Shown here piece after piece: positions 1 to 7,600 of a stretch of DNA of 12,486 nucleotides (positions are counted from its first letter, which is position 1; every line of letters begins with the position of its first letter). The stretch is from Euryarchaeota archaeon UBA251. GTDB lineage: Archaea; Thermoplasmatota; Poseidoniia; Poseidoniales; Thalassarchaeaceae. The notes under the pieces are model-generated. The model did not search any database. It was not told the DNA's origin and was given only the letters and a program-made list of their open reading frames with translations. The stretch lies in the NCBI GenBank assembly GCA_002497905.1, contig DAFJ01000067.1, positions 7,618-20,103 on the forward strand, in the 5' to 3' direction. Both the position numbers and the translations under genes were made by a program.

Positions 1-71
1 GCTGTGACGGTCTTGTCATCAATTTCTTTCTCAGCCGAATGTAGCAACATAGCAGCGTATACGTATTCCAT
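1..71 (-). CDS. rpl12: Large-subunit ribosomal protein L12 (archaeal P1-like stalk protein), N-terminal fragment
   Basis: Only the first 23 complete codons are inside the window; the gene continues past the left edge. The visible protein starts MEYVYAAMLLHSAEKEID, which matches the characteristic start of archaeal L12/P1 (MEYIYAALLLHSAGKEI in relatives). L12 dimers bind the C-terminal tail of L10/P0 and form the flexible ribosomal stalk that recruits translational GTPases. The ATG is preceded by an AAGGTGA ribosome binding site about 7 nt upstream, and it lies 20 bp after the rpl10 stop, the usual order for the stalk operon. The run of eight T on the plus strand at 71-78 is the A-rich spacer between that site and the ATG, not a terminator. 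The family call is firm despite the short fragment. Confidence 0.93.
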   Translation of the reverse strand, partial: MEYVYAAMLLHSAEKEIDDKTVT

Positions 72-91
72 TTTTTTTCACCTTCTTTTTT

Positions 92-1111
92 TCAACCGAA
101 GAGATCTCCGAGGCCGCCAAAGCCGCCATCTTCCTCCTCTTCTTCCTCTACCTCGGATTCTTCAGCTGCAGGAGCAGCTTCCTCACCGGTAGACTCAGTT
201 GTAGCTGCGGCCGTTTGAGCTGCAGCACCGAGCATCCCGGCGAGTTCTTCGTCCAGGGCAGAGGAATCGAGATGGCCCGCAAGGGCCAATGCGCGCGAGT
301 GTGCGCGAGACATGAAGATCGGGAGTGTCTTCTCATTGGAGATACCCGCTTCAATAGCGACGTTGAATGCTTCACTGCTCGCCTTGGCAAGCAAGGTCGG
401 CATGGTCTCAGAAGCAAACCATGAGATGTTACAAGCGAGATTGAATGCACCTGATGTAGCCGTAATGACATCTGTGCGGAACGCATCGTAATCGATATTG
501 AGTGATTGAGACGGCATGACCGTTCCTTCTTCAACAACACCAGAAAGAATCAGACCAATCTCAATTGGATTGATACCGAGTTTGGAGAGCATCATACCTA
601 GATCTCCTTCGATTGCCTGACCAGCTTCAACAACTGTGGTAGTCTTCTGAATCACAACCTTGCCTTTGTCGATCTTTGCTGGAATCCCTACAGCACCCAA
701 CTCACCAACAATTGGTCCTGGAGCGAATTCGGTCTCACCCTTCTCAACGACTATGTCCTCTGGAGCAAGTTCTCCATCCTTCGCAGCACGACCTTGGCGA
801 GTCTTGTTTAATTCATCAGAAAGCTGGAATGCATTGTACTGATCAGTGTGGACGAGCATAGGCTGAACGACACCATCGAGGAGGATTTCTAGATCGTTCC
901 CCGCAAGACCTGCTCCACTCCAAGCACGACGAATCAAGGTCTTCTTGGCCATTGTAGCAGTCATACCAGCACGAAGATTCGCGCGCATGTCAAGCATATT
1001 CGTAGCAGGTACGCCTGCAATATCGACAATGCCGACAATGCCAGGCTTTGTCAAAACATCTTGAAGAACAGAGACGCGATCTTTCTTCCATTGTGCTGCC
1101 TTTGGAATCAA
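92..1111 (-). CDS. rpl10: Large-subunit ribosomal protein L10 (archaeal P0), stalk base
   Basis: This is the acidic ribosomal protein L10/P0, which binds 23S rRNA next to L11 and anchors the L12 dimers of the stalk. The N-terminal part carries the family pattern: PKAAQWKKDRV, then GIVGIVDIAGVPA and MAKKTLIRRAW. The C-terminus is an Ala-rich hinge followed by an acidic run and the ending GGFGGLGDLFG, the shared P0/P1 tail. The length of 339 aa is normal for archaeal P0. I chose TTG at 1111 as start. It follows a strong GGAGGTG site with 5 nt spacing, overlaps the rpl1 stop by 4 bp (TTGA), and starts the protein where relatives start. The frame stays open up to 1213, but that extension lies inside rpl1 and has no family similarity. 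Confidence 0.95.
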   Translation of the reverse strand: MIPKAAQWKKDRVSVLQDVLTKPGIVGIVDIAGVPATNMLDMRANLRAGMTATMAKKTLIRRAWSGAGLAGNDLEILLDGVVQPMLVHTDQYNAFQLSDELNKTRQGRAAKDGELAPEDIVVEKGETEFAPGPIVGELGAVGIPAKIDKGKVVIQKTTTVVEAGQAIEGDLGMMLSKLGINPIEIGLILSGVVEEGTVMPSQSLNIDYDAFRTDVITATSGAFNLACNISWFASETMPTLLAKASSEAFNVAIEAGISNEKTLPIFMSRAHSRALALAGHLDSSALDEELAGMLGAAAQTAAATTESTGEEAAPAAEESEVEEEEEEDGGFGGLGDLFG

Positions 1112-1752
1112 TTGACCACCTCCACTTTGATAGATGGACCCATGGAGGTCTTGATGTAACAGGAACGAAGATTGTTGGTTCCGCGTTCGAGTTTTCCTAC
1201 AACACGCGTCCAAACCGCCATCGTATTATCGGTCAACTCCTCAACGGACTGAGAACGGGAACCAACTGCACCATGGAATGTGATCTTGTCACGAGAACGA
1301 ATAGAGGTCGTCGTCCGAAGACCGGAAGAAAGGGCTCCAATGTCCATGACTGGTGGAACTGGACGGGGCATCTTTCCACGGGGGCCAAGGACCTGGCCTA
1401 GATAACGACCGACATTTCCCATATGCGGGACTTCTGAAAGGAAGAAGTCGTACTGCTTGGCAATCTTACGAGCACGTTGACGGTTGCTGCCCAGATCCTC
1501 GATCGTAGTCGGATCGATAACATGAACTCCTGCATCTTTGGCCTTCGTAGCCATCTCTCCAGAAGCAAACATCGCAATCGAGATGTCCTTGCCACGACCA
1601 TTCGGGAGGCGAATCTCTTCCTGAATTCTGTTAGCTGGGTTCTTGAGATCAACATCCTTGATGGTGAATGCAATCTCGATAGTTTCGACGAACTTGCGCT
1701 CAGGCGCCTCATCGAGGGCCTGTTGAATTGCTTGTTGAATCATTTCTCTCAT
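1108..1752 (-). CDS. rpl1: Large-subunit ribosomal protein L1
   Basis: L1 binds 23S rRNA to form the mobile L1 stalk at the E site, and in many prokaryotes it also represses its own mRNA. The 214 aa length fits archaeal L1. Visible family signatures include the LGPRGKMPRPVPP block in the middle domain, preceded by SEVPHMGNVGRYLG, and the C-terminal block from about residue 155, DKITFHGAVGSRSQSVEEL. The end NNLRSCYIKTSMGPSIKVEV is typical. The ATG at 1752 is 6 nt after a strong GGAGGTGA (1759-1766). A second in-frame Met is codon 4, but the spacing favours the first. The gene is 57 bp after rpl11 and overlaps rpl10 by 4 bp. A hairpin in the upstream gap may take part in autoregulation. Confidence 0.96.
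   Translation of the reverse strand: MREMIQQAIQQALDEAPERKFVETIEIAFTIKDVDLKNPANRIQEEIRLPNGRGKDISIAMFASGEMATKAKDAGVHVIDPTTIEDLGSNRQRARKIAKQYDFFLSEVPHMGNVGRYLGQVLGPRGKMPRPVPPVMDIGALSSGLRTTTSIRSRDKITFHGAVGSRSQSVEELTDNTMAVWTRVVGKLERGTNNLRSCYIKTSMGPSIKVEVVN
1117..1123 (-). promoter_or_regulatory. Ribosome binding site that fixes the TTG start of rpl10
   Basis: GGAGGTG on the minus strand ends 5 nt before the TTG codon at 1111. It lies inside the last codons of rpl1, so translation of rpl10 is probably coupled to rpl1. It is the main reason for preferring TTG over the longer open frame. Confidence 0.75.
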
Positions 1753-1772
1753 TCGTCATCACCTCCACGGTC

Positions 1773-1797
1773 TACGAGGGCTGGCCCCTCTCCCGTA
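1773..1797 (-). promoter_or_regulatory. Bulged hairpin in the rpl11-rpl1 gap, possible L1 autoregulatory leader
   Basis: Transcribed from the minus strand, the RNA can fold as UACG, a 4-nt one-sided bulge GGAG, AGGG, loop GCCAG, CCCU, CGUA. That is an 8-bp stem interrupted by an asymmetric bulge, followed by the rpl1 ribosome binding site 6 nt later. L1 is known to bind bulged stems both in 23S rRNA and in its own mRNA in archaea and bacteria. The fold is visible; the L1-binding role is inference from position and shape. Confidence 0.4.
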
Positions 1798-1810
1798 CTG
1801 CGTGACAGAC

Positions 1811-2089
1811 TCAGGCAAAGTGCGCTTCGAACGCCCCCTCCTTCATCTGTTTCAATGCCTCTTTGGGCTCGAGTCCTTCCACCTTCACGCGCATAGCGAC
1901 ACAGGTGCCCATAACTTCGCGGCAGCGCGCAAAGAGTGTAGCGCCGGTGAGGCGGTCCTTTTGTTTGTTAGCGACCTCCTTGATCTGATCCATTGTCAGA
2001 TTCTCCGTCGACGCTTCCCAACTCCCGTTGCACTTGGCAACACCAAGAGTCTGGTTGATGACATGAGGTGTCTCGTTGCGTGCAGACAT
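1811..2089 (-). CDS. rpl11: Ribosomal protein L11, short form made of the C-terminal domain only
   Basis: This is recognisable as L11 from its C-terminal rRNA-binding domain: ENLTMDQIKEVANKQKDRL followed by REVMGTCVAMRVKVEGLEP and a C-terminal EGAFEAHF. Its position in front of rpl1-rpl10-rpl12 agrees. Archaeal L11 is normally about 160 aa, with an N-terminal domain bearing the PGPPLGPALG-type loop that contacts EF-2/EF-1 and the GTPase centre. Here the protein is 92 aa. The first residues (MSARNETPHVINQTLG) align only with the linker just before the C-terminal domain. The start is well supported: ATG at 2089 lies 7 nt after a perfect GGAGGTGA (2097-2104), and an in-frame TAG lies two codons upstream. 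The missing domain is not found in any frame nearby, because spt5 ends 61 bp upstream. It may be a true loss, a copy encoded elsewhere, or an assembly deletion. Confidence 0.88.
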   Translation of the reverse strand: MSARNETPHVINQTLGVAKCNGSWEASTENLTMDQIKEVANKQKDRLTGATLFARCREVMGTCVAMRVKVEGLEPKEALKQMKEGAFEAHFA

Positions 2090-2129
2090 CCTCTAATCAC
2101 CTCCTAGCATCGCGCCGACTTGCTTCCTC

Positions 2130-2137
2130 TATTTAAT
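2130..2137 (-). promoter_or_regulatory. TATA-like box of a likely promoter for rpl11-rpl1-rpl10-rpl12
   Basis: ATTAAATA on the minus strand matches the archaeal TATA-box consensus and lies in the 61-bp gap between spt5 and rpl11. Archaeal transcription starts about 22-27 nt downstream, which gives a predicted start near 2105-2112 and a leader of under 25 nt just holding the GGAGGTGA site. The upstream BRE is not clear. The same TTAAAT core occurs at a similar distance in front of secE. Confidence 0.5.
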
Positions 2138-2150
2138 CGAACCGAATTAC

Positions 2151-3029
2151 TCACTCGACCCTCTGAGTCACGCGAACCTGATCTCCACGGACAGTGAGAG
2201 GGATAGGAACCATTGCATCAAACAACTCAACGGTGATTTCTTCCTTAGTGTCTGAGATGTTAGTAACGCGAGCACGTTGACCCTTGAAGGCGCCCACACG
2301 AACTTCGACAACGTCACCCTCGGAAATGCCAGCTGTTGCTGCCTTGGGCTCAAGATGAGGGAAGATATCACGGAATGGAGCCTCACCATCGAGGACCTTT
2401 CTTACATTCTTCATCGGTGTAGTTCGATTACCGGCACGACCGATGATTTTCTCAACATGGTGTTGAGCAGATGCTTCGACGAAGATGTAACCACGCATGT
2501 GGTCTGACTGGAGAACTGCATGGATCTCATCCACAGTGTCGGCTAGAGATCCAGTACCGCTTAGGCGCGCACGTATCTCATTAGCTGCATTAGCTTCCTG
2601 ACCGATTGATGTCTTGAGAATGTAAAGGAACGTTCCCACATCTCCATACATTTCGACGAGTGATGGTATAGTATAGCGATTACTTTCGTTCTCTTTACGC
2701 ATATCACCTGGATCAATCCACTCTGCCTGAGAGTAAAGGGCCGCTGGGTTCACCATTGTTTCCGAAGATTCGACTAGAATTGGAGTAACATCAGTCAGAC
2801 GATTACCGAAAGCAAGACCGCGGGCAGTACCCGTTCGAATATGCTTCAATGACTCACTCGAAATACCAGTAGCTTCTGTGACTCGGTTGAAAACAACAGC
2901 AAGATCTTCTGCATCACCAACACCAAAGACACCATCCCATGCGAGAGCAAACTCGCTTACGGCATCTGAGCGCTTTAGGATAAGCACCTTCTCTTCATTA
3001 CGGAGGAAAACGACGAATGCATTGGACAA
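2151..3029 (-). CDS. spt5: Transcription elongation factor Spt5 (NusG family) with an extra N-terminal Nudix-like domain
   Basis: Spt5 clamps RNA polymerase, raises processivity, and can link transcription to translation through its KOW domain. The C-terminal half is standard archaeal Spt5. The NGN domain spans about residues 132-225 (TFLYILKTSIGQEANAANEI and HMRGYIFVEA). The KOW domain spans about 232-289 (ISEGDVVEVRVGAFKGQRARV). Archaeal Spt5 is normally about 150 aa; this one is 292. Residues 1-127 look like a Nudix fold: opening strands AFVVFLRNEEKVLILKRS, a helix region ending NRVTEATGI where the Nudix box belongs, and a late QAEWIDPGDM element. The catalytic REUxEE residues are not kept, so hydrolase activity is unlikely. 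The start is TTG at 3029, 6 nt after GAGGTGA. It lies 14 bp after secE, the conserved neighbour of NusG/Spt5. Confidence 0.93.
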   Translation of the reverse strand: MSNAFVVFLRNEEKVLILKRSDAVSEFALAWDGVFGVGDAEDLAVVFNRVTEATGISSESLKHIRTGTARGLAFGNRLTDVTPILVESSETMVNPAALYSQAEWIDPGDMRKENESNRYTIPSLVEMYGDVGTFLYILKTSIGQEANAANEIRARLSGTGSLADTVDEIHAVLQSDHMRGYIFVEASAQHHVEKIIGRAGNRTTPMKNVRKVLDGEAPFRDIFPHLEPKAATAGISEGDVVEVRVGAFKGQRARVTNISDTKEEITVELFDAMVPIPLTVRGDQVRVTQRVE

Positions 3030-3035
3030 CTCAAA

Positions 3036-3042
3036 TCACCTC
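3036..3042 (-). promoter_or_regulatory. Ribosome binding site that fixes the TTG start of spt5
   Basis: GAGGTGA on the minus strand ends 6 nt before the TTG at 3029 and begins just after the secE stop. No in-frame ATG exists near the 5' end. This site therefore supports translation of the whole Nudix-like extension rather than an internal start at the NGN domain. Confidence 0.7.
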
Positions 3043-3043
3043 A

Positions 3044-3334
3044 TTATGGTTCAAACTGGACGCTCTCTGTGGGAGATGTCAACCAGTCGAAGAAAGAAGG
3101 AAGGAGGTTGTCCATTAGCCATAGAACTCCGAATCCAATCGCACCCAGTACAAACATTCCAATTCCACAAACGATTACAGTCTGGCGAAATTCAGTCTTT
3201 GATGGCTTACGTGCCATCTTGATGATGCGCGCCCAGTCACCTCTCTGACGGCGCCTGAACCATGATTCAATTTCATCCTGCATGGCTTGCGCTCGTTGTT
3301 CGATACCATTCGGGCCATCGCCTTCATCGGACAT
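3044..3334 (-). CDS. secE: Preprotein translocase subunit SecE (Sec61 gamma)
   Basis: SecE is the small clamp subunit of the SecYEG/Sec61 channel that exports proteins such as the two surface proteins encoded nearby. The protein is 96 aa. It has a hydrophilic N-terminal segment (residues 1-35), an amphipathic part with ARKPSKTEF (41-49), which is the conserved SecE/Sec61 gamma signature, and a single membrane helix at about 52-75 (VIVCGIGMFVLGAIGFGVLW). The length is slightly above the archaeal norm of about 60-70 because of the acidic N-terminus. The ATG at 3334 follows a GAGGT site (3341-3345) with 6 nt spacing. It sits between ftsZ and spt5, the classic secE-nusG pairing. Confidence 0.94.
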   Translation of the reverse strand: MSDEGDGPNGIEQRAQAMQDEIESWFRRRQRGDWARIIKMARKPSKTEFRQTVIVCGIGMFVLGAIGFGVLWLMDNLLPSFFDWLTSPTESVQFEP

Positions 3335-3371
3335 GGTACAACCTCAGCCTTCGATGCGACTTCCGTGTTCC

Positions 3372-3377
3372 ATTTAA
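3372..3377 (-). promoter_or_regulatory. Candidate TATA-like box upstream of secE
   Basis: TTAAAT (within CTTAAATG) lies on the minus strand in the 67-bp ftsZ-secE gap, 43 nt before the secE ATG. This is close to the 47 nt seen for the same core before rpl11. The predicted transcription start near 3350 would give a short leader containing GAGGT. No clear BRE is seen, so it is only a candidate. Confidence 0.35.
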
Positions 3378-3401
3378 GCACGACGGAACGAACAAAGGCA
3401 T

Positions 3402-4517
3402 TCATGTGATGAATGTCGCGGATCGTGAACGAATGCCTTGAGAACGATTCTGGAGTGATGCACCATGAATTTGTTCACTTCGTACACCGGTTAGAACAAT
3501 GAGAACTCTGAGCTCTTCTCCCATAGATTCGTCCACCGTTGCACCCCAGATTATTCGCGCGTGGGGGTTGATACTCTCGCGAATAATCTGTGCACACATC
3601 TCTGCCTCTCCCAATGTGAGATTCTTGCCAGCGACAACGTTGACCAAGGCTCCACGTGCATCAGAAACATCGATGTCTAGAAGAGGAGATTCGAGTGCTT
3701 GACGTGTTGCGTACTCGGCACGATCGGGGCCGCGACCCTCACCATAACCAATCATTGCAGTGCCTCCACCATTGACCATGACTGAACGGAGATCCTCGAA
3801 GTCAAGGTTCACAAGACCCTCCTTTGAGATTAATTCGGTAACACCTGCTATAGAACGCATTAGTAATTCATCCGCAACACGGAAGGCTGCTCCAATGGGA
3901 AGATCACGAACACCATCAACCTCGAGTAGACGGTCGTTGGGAAGTACAACAACGGTATCACAAACCTCACGCAAGCGTTGTAGACCCCAGTCAGCATTCT
4001 GTCGCCTCTGAGTTCCTTCAGAAGTAAATGGATAGGTGACTACACCAATGGTGAGAGCACCTGCCGCCTTCGCCAAACGAGCAATGACATGAGCGCTTCC
4101 CGTACCTGTGCCTCCACCTAAGCCAGCAGTCACAAAGGCAAGATCACAATCATTGACGGATTCTGTAAGATTTCGCTCTGACTCTAAAGCAGCCTTCTCA
4201 CCCATCTCAGGATCTCCGCCAGCACCTCTTCCACGGGCTGTACGACCAATCAGCATCTTGTGTTCTGCATTGACCTTGAGAAGATGCTGAGCATCCGTGT
4301 TGATAGCCCATCCTACCACGTATTCATCATCAAGGAGGCCTTCATCAGAGAGGCGGGATACAGTATTATTACCGCACCCCCCACATCCGAAGACCCGAAT
4401 TCGAGGTTGCAAGGTCTTCAGAAGGTCAACGAGATCTTGCTCACCCGGAGAGGGTGTCTGTTGCGCTTCAGGCGTGTCTTCTTGAAGCTCCAAAACACGG
4501 TCGATTATGTGGCGCAT
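3402..4517 (-). CDS. ftsZ1: Cell division GTPase FtsZ, archaeal FtsZ1 type
   Basis: FtsZ is a tubulin-like GTPase that polymerises into the division ring. Visible features of the 371 aa protein are the T1 loop FGCGGCGNNTVSRL (about 43-56), INTDAQHLL (72-80), and the tubulin signature GGGTGTG (134-140). Others are NDRLLE (194-199) and the T7 catalytic loop NLDFEDLRSVM (237-247) with both Asp residues. NPHARIIWGATVDESM (317-332) lies near the end. The sequence follows archaeal FtsZ1 through most of its length, and ftsZ1 next to secE-spt5 is a known archaeal arrangement. The C-terminal tail after residue 345 is short and Ser/Arg-rich. The ATG at 4517 is the first possible start after an in-frame TAG, yet it has no ribosome binding site. 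Translation may be leaderless or coupled to a short upstream reading frame. Confidence 0.95.
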   Translation of the reverse strand: MRHIIDRVLELQEDTPEAQQTPSPGEQDLVDLLKTLQPRIRVFGCGGCGNNTVSRLSDEGLLDDEYVVGWAINTDAQHLLKVNAEHKMLIGRTARGRGAGGDPEMGEKAALESERNLTESVNDCDLAFVTAGLGGGTGTGSAHVIARLAKAAGALTIGVVTYPFTSEGTQRRQNADWGLQRLREVCDTVVVLPNDRLLEVDGVRDLPIGAAFRVADELLMRSIAGVTELISKEGLVNLDFEDLRSVMVNGGGTAMIGYGEGRGPDRAEYATRQALESPLLDIDVSDARGALVNVVAGKNLTLGEAEMCAQIIRESINPHARIIWGATVDESMGEELRVLIVLTGVRSEQIHGASLQNRSQGIRSRSATFIT

Positions 4518-4597
4518 GCGTGCAGCGTGCTCGCAGCCATCATAACCGTATCGTCGTCGATTGCTTGCTGCATCGCGTTTCTAAGGTCTCTGCACAT
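4505..4597 (-). CDS. Possible 30-codon leader reading frame overlapping the ftsZ start
   Basis: An ATG at 4597 sits 6 nt after AGGTG (4604-4608) and opens a 30-codon frame. Its product begins MCRDLRNAMQQAIDDD and ends in TAA 13 nt inside ftsZ, in a different frame. FtsZ itself lacks a ribosome binding site, so ribosomes ending here could re-initiate at ftsZ. I do not recognise the peptide. It may be a chance frame. Alternatively it is the true ftsZ N-terminus cut off by a sequencing frameshift. Confidence 0.25.
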   Translation of the reverse strand: MCRDLRNAMQQAIDDDTVMMAASTLHACAT

Positions 4598-4640
4598 CAC
4601 CGGCACCTGTGAAGCAAACAGTCAAGCCAGTGTAGCCTAG
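4518..4640. promoter_or_regulatory. Divergent intergenic region between ftsZ and the WD40/TSP3 gene
   Basis: These 123 bp must hold the promoters for both flanking genes, which point away from each other. No convincing TATA box was found on either strand, and neither annotated start has a ribosome binding site. Part of the region is taken by the possible short leader frame of ftsZ. Confidence 0.4.
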
Positions 4641-7600
4641 ATGGGGACCATGCTTCGCTGCAGGTGTCGGACCGGGCTCACATGGTCCTTGCTCCTACTG
4701 TTCATCCTGCCCAGCTTGATGATGATGATCGAACCATATGCAGCACCTCTCGATGAAGTTGAGACGAAACAACACAATGTTCAGCCTCTACAATGGACTA
4801 GAAATGTTCACCCTCCAGGAGGAGGGGGGCTACAAGCGGATCTCTGGATCCCGCAGACCAATGGTGCTCTGTGGGCACTAGATTTCTCTCCAAATGAGGA
4901 ATACATCGCAGCAGTTGACATCAACCAACGCTGGCTAATGGTCTGGAATATCACTGATGGGCGCAATATCATGACTGCCGCGCATCCAGATCCGCTTGTC
5001 GATGTCATCTGGCTCGATAATGACCATGTGGTAATTGCGGATTCAGACGATGATCTTGTGGTTTTTGAGATTGAAGACAATGGAGAATCGTGGCCAATGA
5101 ACTCATCCAACGGCCATCAGATGTCTTGGGCGAAGGGTTTCACTGGAGCCAAAAACGGATTTCTCTGGGGCATGGACCTATCAGAGGATCGGAGTCGGAT
5201 TGTTCTCTGCGGTGAAATCGATGACCCCAATATCCCCGGTGAAATTGTTAGTGTCGAAACTTCCTATCTAACTGGGGGTCAAGGCACACCCACTACAATT
5301 TACACCTCTGACCAACCAATTGACTGTTCCTTCTCTCCTAACGGGAGCATGGTTACAACCGTGTTACGGAACCCCTCAGGAATCGTGAACCAAGACCGGG
5401 TTGTGGCACATAACATCCCCGATCTCTCCCCTCTATGGGACAGAGCAATCGGCGGTGGAGAAGCTACTGCATGGGCAATTGACTGGGAACCTAACGGAAT
5501 GGGATATACCATCGGTTGGAATCGACCAAGTGAAGGAGTTGTCACCCACTTCAGACATAATGATGGAACAATCGACTGGTATACTCCGATTCCGCAAGAT
5601 GTATCATCTCTCGAATGGAGCCAAATTGGCGATGCCCTCGTAGTTGGACTCCATGATCCAGGACGAATGATGATTATTGATCAGATAGGTACCATACTCA
5701 ATGATCTAGGGTGGCATAGCACGGTCTCTTCAGGGTCAGGATTACCAGCAGATGTCCTCGATGTCTCTGTATCTACCGGGGGCATGATGGCATCTGCAGG
5801 CCGAGATGGAAGCATCGAAATTTGGAATGGTCCTGCTTCAACACCTGAACTTGTGAGCGTTCTCGGCAACCACCTCACGCGTGAAGTGTCAATGCATCCA
5901 CAATTCAATCTCCTAGCTATGGCTGATTCATCAGGAACGATGAGTGTTCGAAATCTCACTACTGGAGGAATAGAGCGACAATGCTTCCATCCAGACCATG
6001 GTTTACCTCTGGATGATATCCCATATGCAAAGAGTGTTGACTGGGGTGACGACGAATCTGTTCTAATCGGATTCAGTGACGGGATTATTGTTGCCTGCGA
6101 CGAACAAGGAAAGAATGTTCTACAGAATGACCTCGCCAGCCAAGGCAGCTTAGAAGTGATGGGAAGAGTCCGTTACCAATCTACAGAACTCATCGTTGCG
6201 ACCTACGGAGAGAATGCGACGAACACCAGTGCAGACGGAGTGGTTGAAATTCTTTCGAGTTCATCCGGACAATCCCTCCGTCAATGGAATTACGATGAGG
6301 TCTATTGGACCATCGCCTTTGGGCCGAATCAAGAAATAATGAGTTCTGTTAGCCAAAGTGGACTGGTTAGGACTTGGGATACCATTGATCCTGATCCTAT
6401 GATGTGGACAGACAATGGTGTCGCCTATAGTCACGAGAACTACTCGGGAGCGAACCAGTGGTTCAACGAATATCCAGTGCTTGTTACTGGAGGATGGGAT
6501 GCAAAAATCAAGATGTATGATTCTACACAACAGGTCCTCGTCACAGAAATCGATGCTGCAAAAGAAATCTTCGACTTCGCACTGGATTCTCAAGGCCCCC
6601 GTATCATCGTTGGATCTGGAGATTCATCCACCTCATCTACAGGACGTATCCAGATTTTTGACTTAACGACGAGCAATTTGATTACCTCGATGAACACCAT
6701 CGGAATCCCAAGAGGTATCGAACTAGATCACGATAGAAACGTGGTCCTAGTGAACCATACTGGAAGTATAGTACGATTCGTATCGGATATTGATCAGGAT
6801 GGAGTACCAGACGATGATGACGCTTTTCCGACTGACCCAACCCAATATTCTGATTTGGATGGGGATGAGTTTGGAGACAATCCTGCAGGTAACCAACCAG
6901 ATTCATGCCCTGATCAACCAGGTAATTCCTACGAGGATCGATACGGATGTATCGATACTGATGGCGATGGTAGATCAGATCCGACTCCAAATTGGTTAGC
7001 ACATCCTCTCGGACTTGCCGATGCCTTCCTAGATGATCCATACCAATGGTTGGATACTGACGGTGATAGAGTGGGTGATGCACACTCATTCACGGTTGGA
7101 AGTAACGGAATGAGGATTGACAATGGAGACGCCTTTCCTAACGATCCGACACAAATCACAGATCGAGATGGAGATGGATGTGGTGACAATTACACCTATT
7201 CAATCGATGATCTCGGTTACCGCGTACCAGCAAATGGTGATGCATTCCCAAATAATCCTCTCCAATGTCATGACCTTGACGGCGATGGTATAGGAGACAA
7301 TTATTCCTACACTGTAGACCCTACCACCGGTCTCTTAATCGAAATAGGGGACAAATTTCCATTTGATCGATTGGCCTGGCATGATCCCGATGATGATGGA
7401 TGTGTTCCCTCAAGTGCAACGGACATTCCATATGATCATGATTCAACGAATCCCCTCATATGTGCTGCACCAGACGTTCCTGAACCACAGGTAAACGACA
7501 CGGATTCGAACTCGAACGTGAATCAAACAAATTCTGATATTGACAGTGATGGCGATGGTATTCTTGATCAAGATGACCTTTGCCCAAGTGAATCTGGCTT

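Noticed and set aside
71..90. T-rich run that could be a terminator
   Set aside because: On the transcribed minus strand it is an A-rich spacer between AAGGTGA and the rpl12 ATG, within an operon, with no preceding hairpin.
1112..1213. N-terminal extension of rpl10 inside rpl1 (MDACCRKTRT...)
   Set aside because: The frame is open by chance; family alignment and the GGAGGTG site place the start at the TTG at 1111.
1477..1896. Long plus-strand open frames opposite rpl1 and rpl11
   Set aside because: They are antisense to strongly conserved ribosomal genes and show no domain or ribosome binding site.
3175..3405. Open frame beginning MNAFVRSVVLKWN that overlaps the ftsZ stop as ATGA
   Set aside because: The ATGA junction looks like coupling, but most of the frame lies inside secE in another frame and has no recognisable protein character; secE is certain.
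6682..7089. Minus-strand open frame with His/Tyr/Arg-rich product opposite the TSP3 region
   Set aside because: The composition is the expected reverse reading of Asp/Gly-rich repeat codons; it is a shadow.
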